From JBAZWE01 sp041660545 (lineage in GTDB: Bacteria > Actinomycetota > Thermoleophilia > BMS3ABIN01), in contig JBAZWE010000054.1 of assembly GCA_041660545.1 (NCBI GenBank), positions 1-13,472 of the forward strand: a DNA stretch of 13,472 nucleotides, written 5' to 3'. The stretch's first letter is position 1. Each line of letters starts with the position of its first letter. The notes under the pieces were generated by a model. That model was not told where the DNA came from and made no database searches. It saw only the letters and a list, made by a program, of their open reading frames with translations. A program made the translations under genes and the position numbers. Below are positions 13,051 through 13,472 of the stretch, in pieces.

Positions 13051-13472
13051 ATGAGGTCAAACAGTAGAACAGATAAGGGCTCGGTTTTTCACGCGATTGG
13101 TTTTGGTGGTTCATCTTTCGGTAAATTTAAACTGGTGTGGCTGTCTTTATCGGGCGCTTTGTTGATGGCGCTGATTGTCTGCTGGCCCGGCGGTTCGGCG
13201 GAGGCGGCAGCTACTGTCACCTTCGCTCCGGCGGTGAACTACGGCGTGGGACAAAGCCCCTCCTCAGTAACCACCGGTGACTTCAACGGTGATGGCAAGA
13301 CCGACCTGGCCGTGGCAAATCAAAGCAGCAACGACGTCTCGGTCCTCATCGGCAACGGCAACGGCGGTTTCGATTCAGCGGGGAACACCGGCGTGGGGAG
13401 TCAACCATCCTCAGTAACCACCGGTGACTTCAACGGCGATGGCAAGGCCGACCTGGCCGAGGCAAATGAAGA
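13051..13472 (+). CDS. FG-GAP/VCBS repeat secreted protein (3' end beyond window)
   Basis: The first 140 residues of an open frame that has no stop before the window ends. ATG 13051 follows AGGGGGG (about 13039-13044), a good ribosome site. A long positively charged N-region is followed by a hydrophobic segment (about residues 31-47) and a signal-peptidase-like site near SAEA|A (about residue 55), so the protein is exported. Two FG-GAP-type repeats follow, each with the calcium-binding loop DFNGDGKxDLA and an [A]N tail (about residues 78-92 and 127-140), spaced 49 residues apart. Such repeats build beta-propellers in secreted or surface proteins. Total length and any downstream domains are unknown. 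Confidence 0.88.
   Translation, partial: MRSNSRTDKGSVFHAIGFGGSSFGKFKLVWLSLSGALLMALIVCWPGGSAEAAATVTFAPAVNYGVGQSPSSVTTGDFNGDGKTDLAVANQSSNDVSVLIGNGNGGFDSAGNTGVGSQPSSVTTGDFNGDGKADLAEANE

Overview
The window is moderately GC-rich bacterial chromosome with tightly packed housekeeping genes on the left and a secreted-protein region on the right. TTG, GTG and even ATT start codons, strong GGAGG ribosome sites, an apparently leaderless guaA, and long secreted Ig-repeat and FG-GAP proteins suggest an uncultured actinobacterial-type lineage, possibly a deep-branching one known mainly from metagenomes. That placement is inference only. No rRNA, tRNA, CRISPR array, transposase or integrase was found.

Left block (2-2425, + strand): a PHP-family histidinol-phosphatase-like gene (5' end outside or ambiguous), a diacylglycerol-kinase-family lipid kinase, and an endonuclease III-like [4Fe-4S] DNA glycosylase. 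The last two junctions overlap by 4 and 1 bases, so translation is probably coupled. A perfect 11-bp hairpin ends the block and may work in both directions. Facing it on the - strand is a 77-residue secreted protein extremely rich in His and Asp (2489-2722).

Middle block (3065-7045, + strand): a small membrane protein with conserved-looking His/Asp motifs, cobT (lower-ligand activation for cobalamin), an extended SDR of the complex I NDUFA9-like type that appears to start at ATT overlapping the cobT stop, and guaA (GMP synthase). A TATAAT box ends 8 bases before the guaA ATG and there is no Shine-Dalgarno, the signature of a leaderless mRNA. The 342-bp gap before this block holds a GC-rich stretch with several consecutive hairpins.

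Right block (7046-13472): a 1766-residue secreted protein with two degenerate rhodanese-like domains, one FN3-like domain, nine Ig-like modules mostly carrying a private Cys pair, and four C-terminal repeats of about 100 residues in an alternating A-B-A-B pattern. Its promoter has a perfect TTGACA and a 15-bp palindrome in the spacer. A strong terminator follows, then an AT-rich intergenic region with a near-consensus promoter, then the start of an FG-GAP/VCBS repeat protein that runs off the window. The two neighbours look like independently expressed cell-surface or secreted proteins, unlike the operonic genes on the left.
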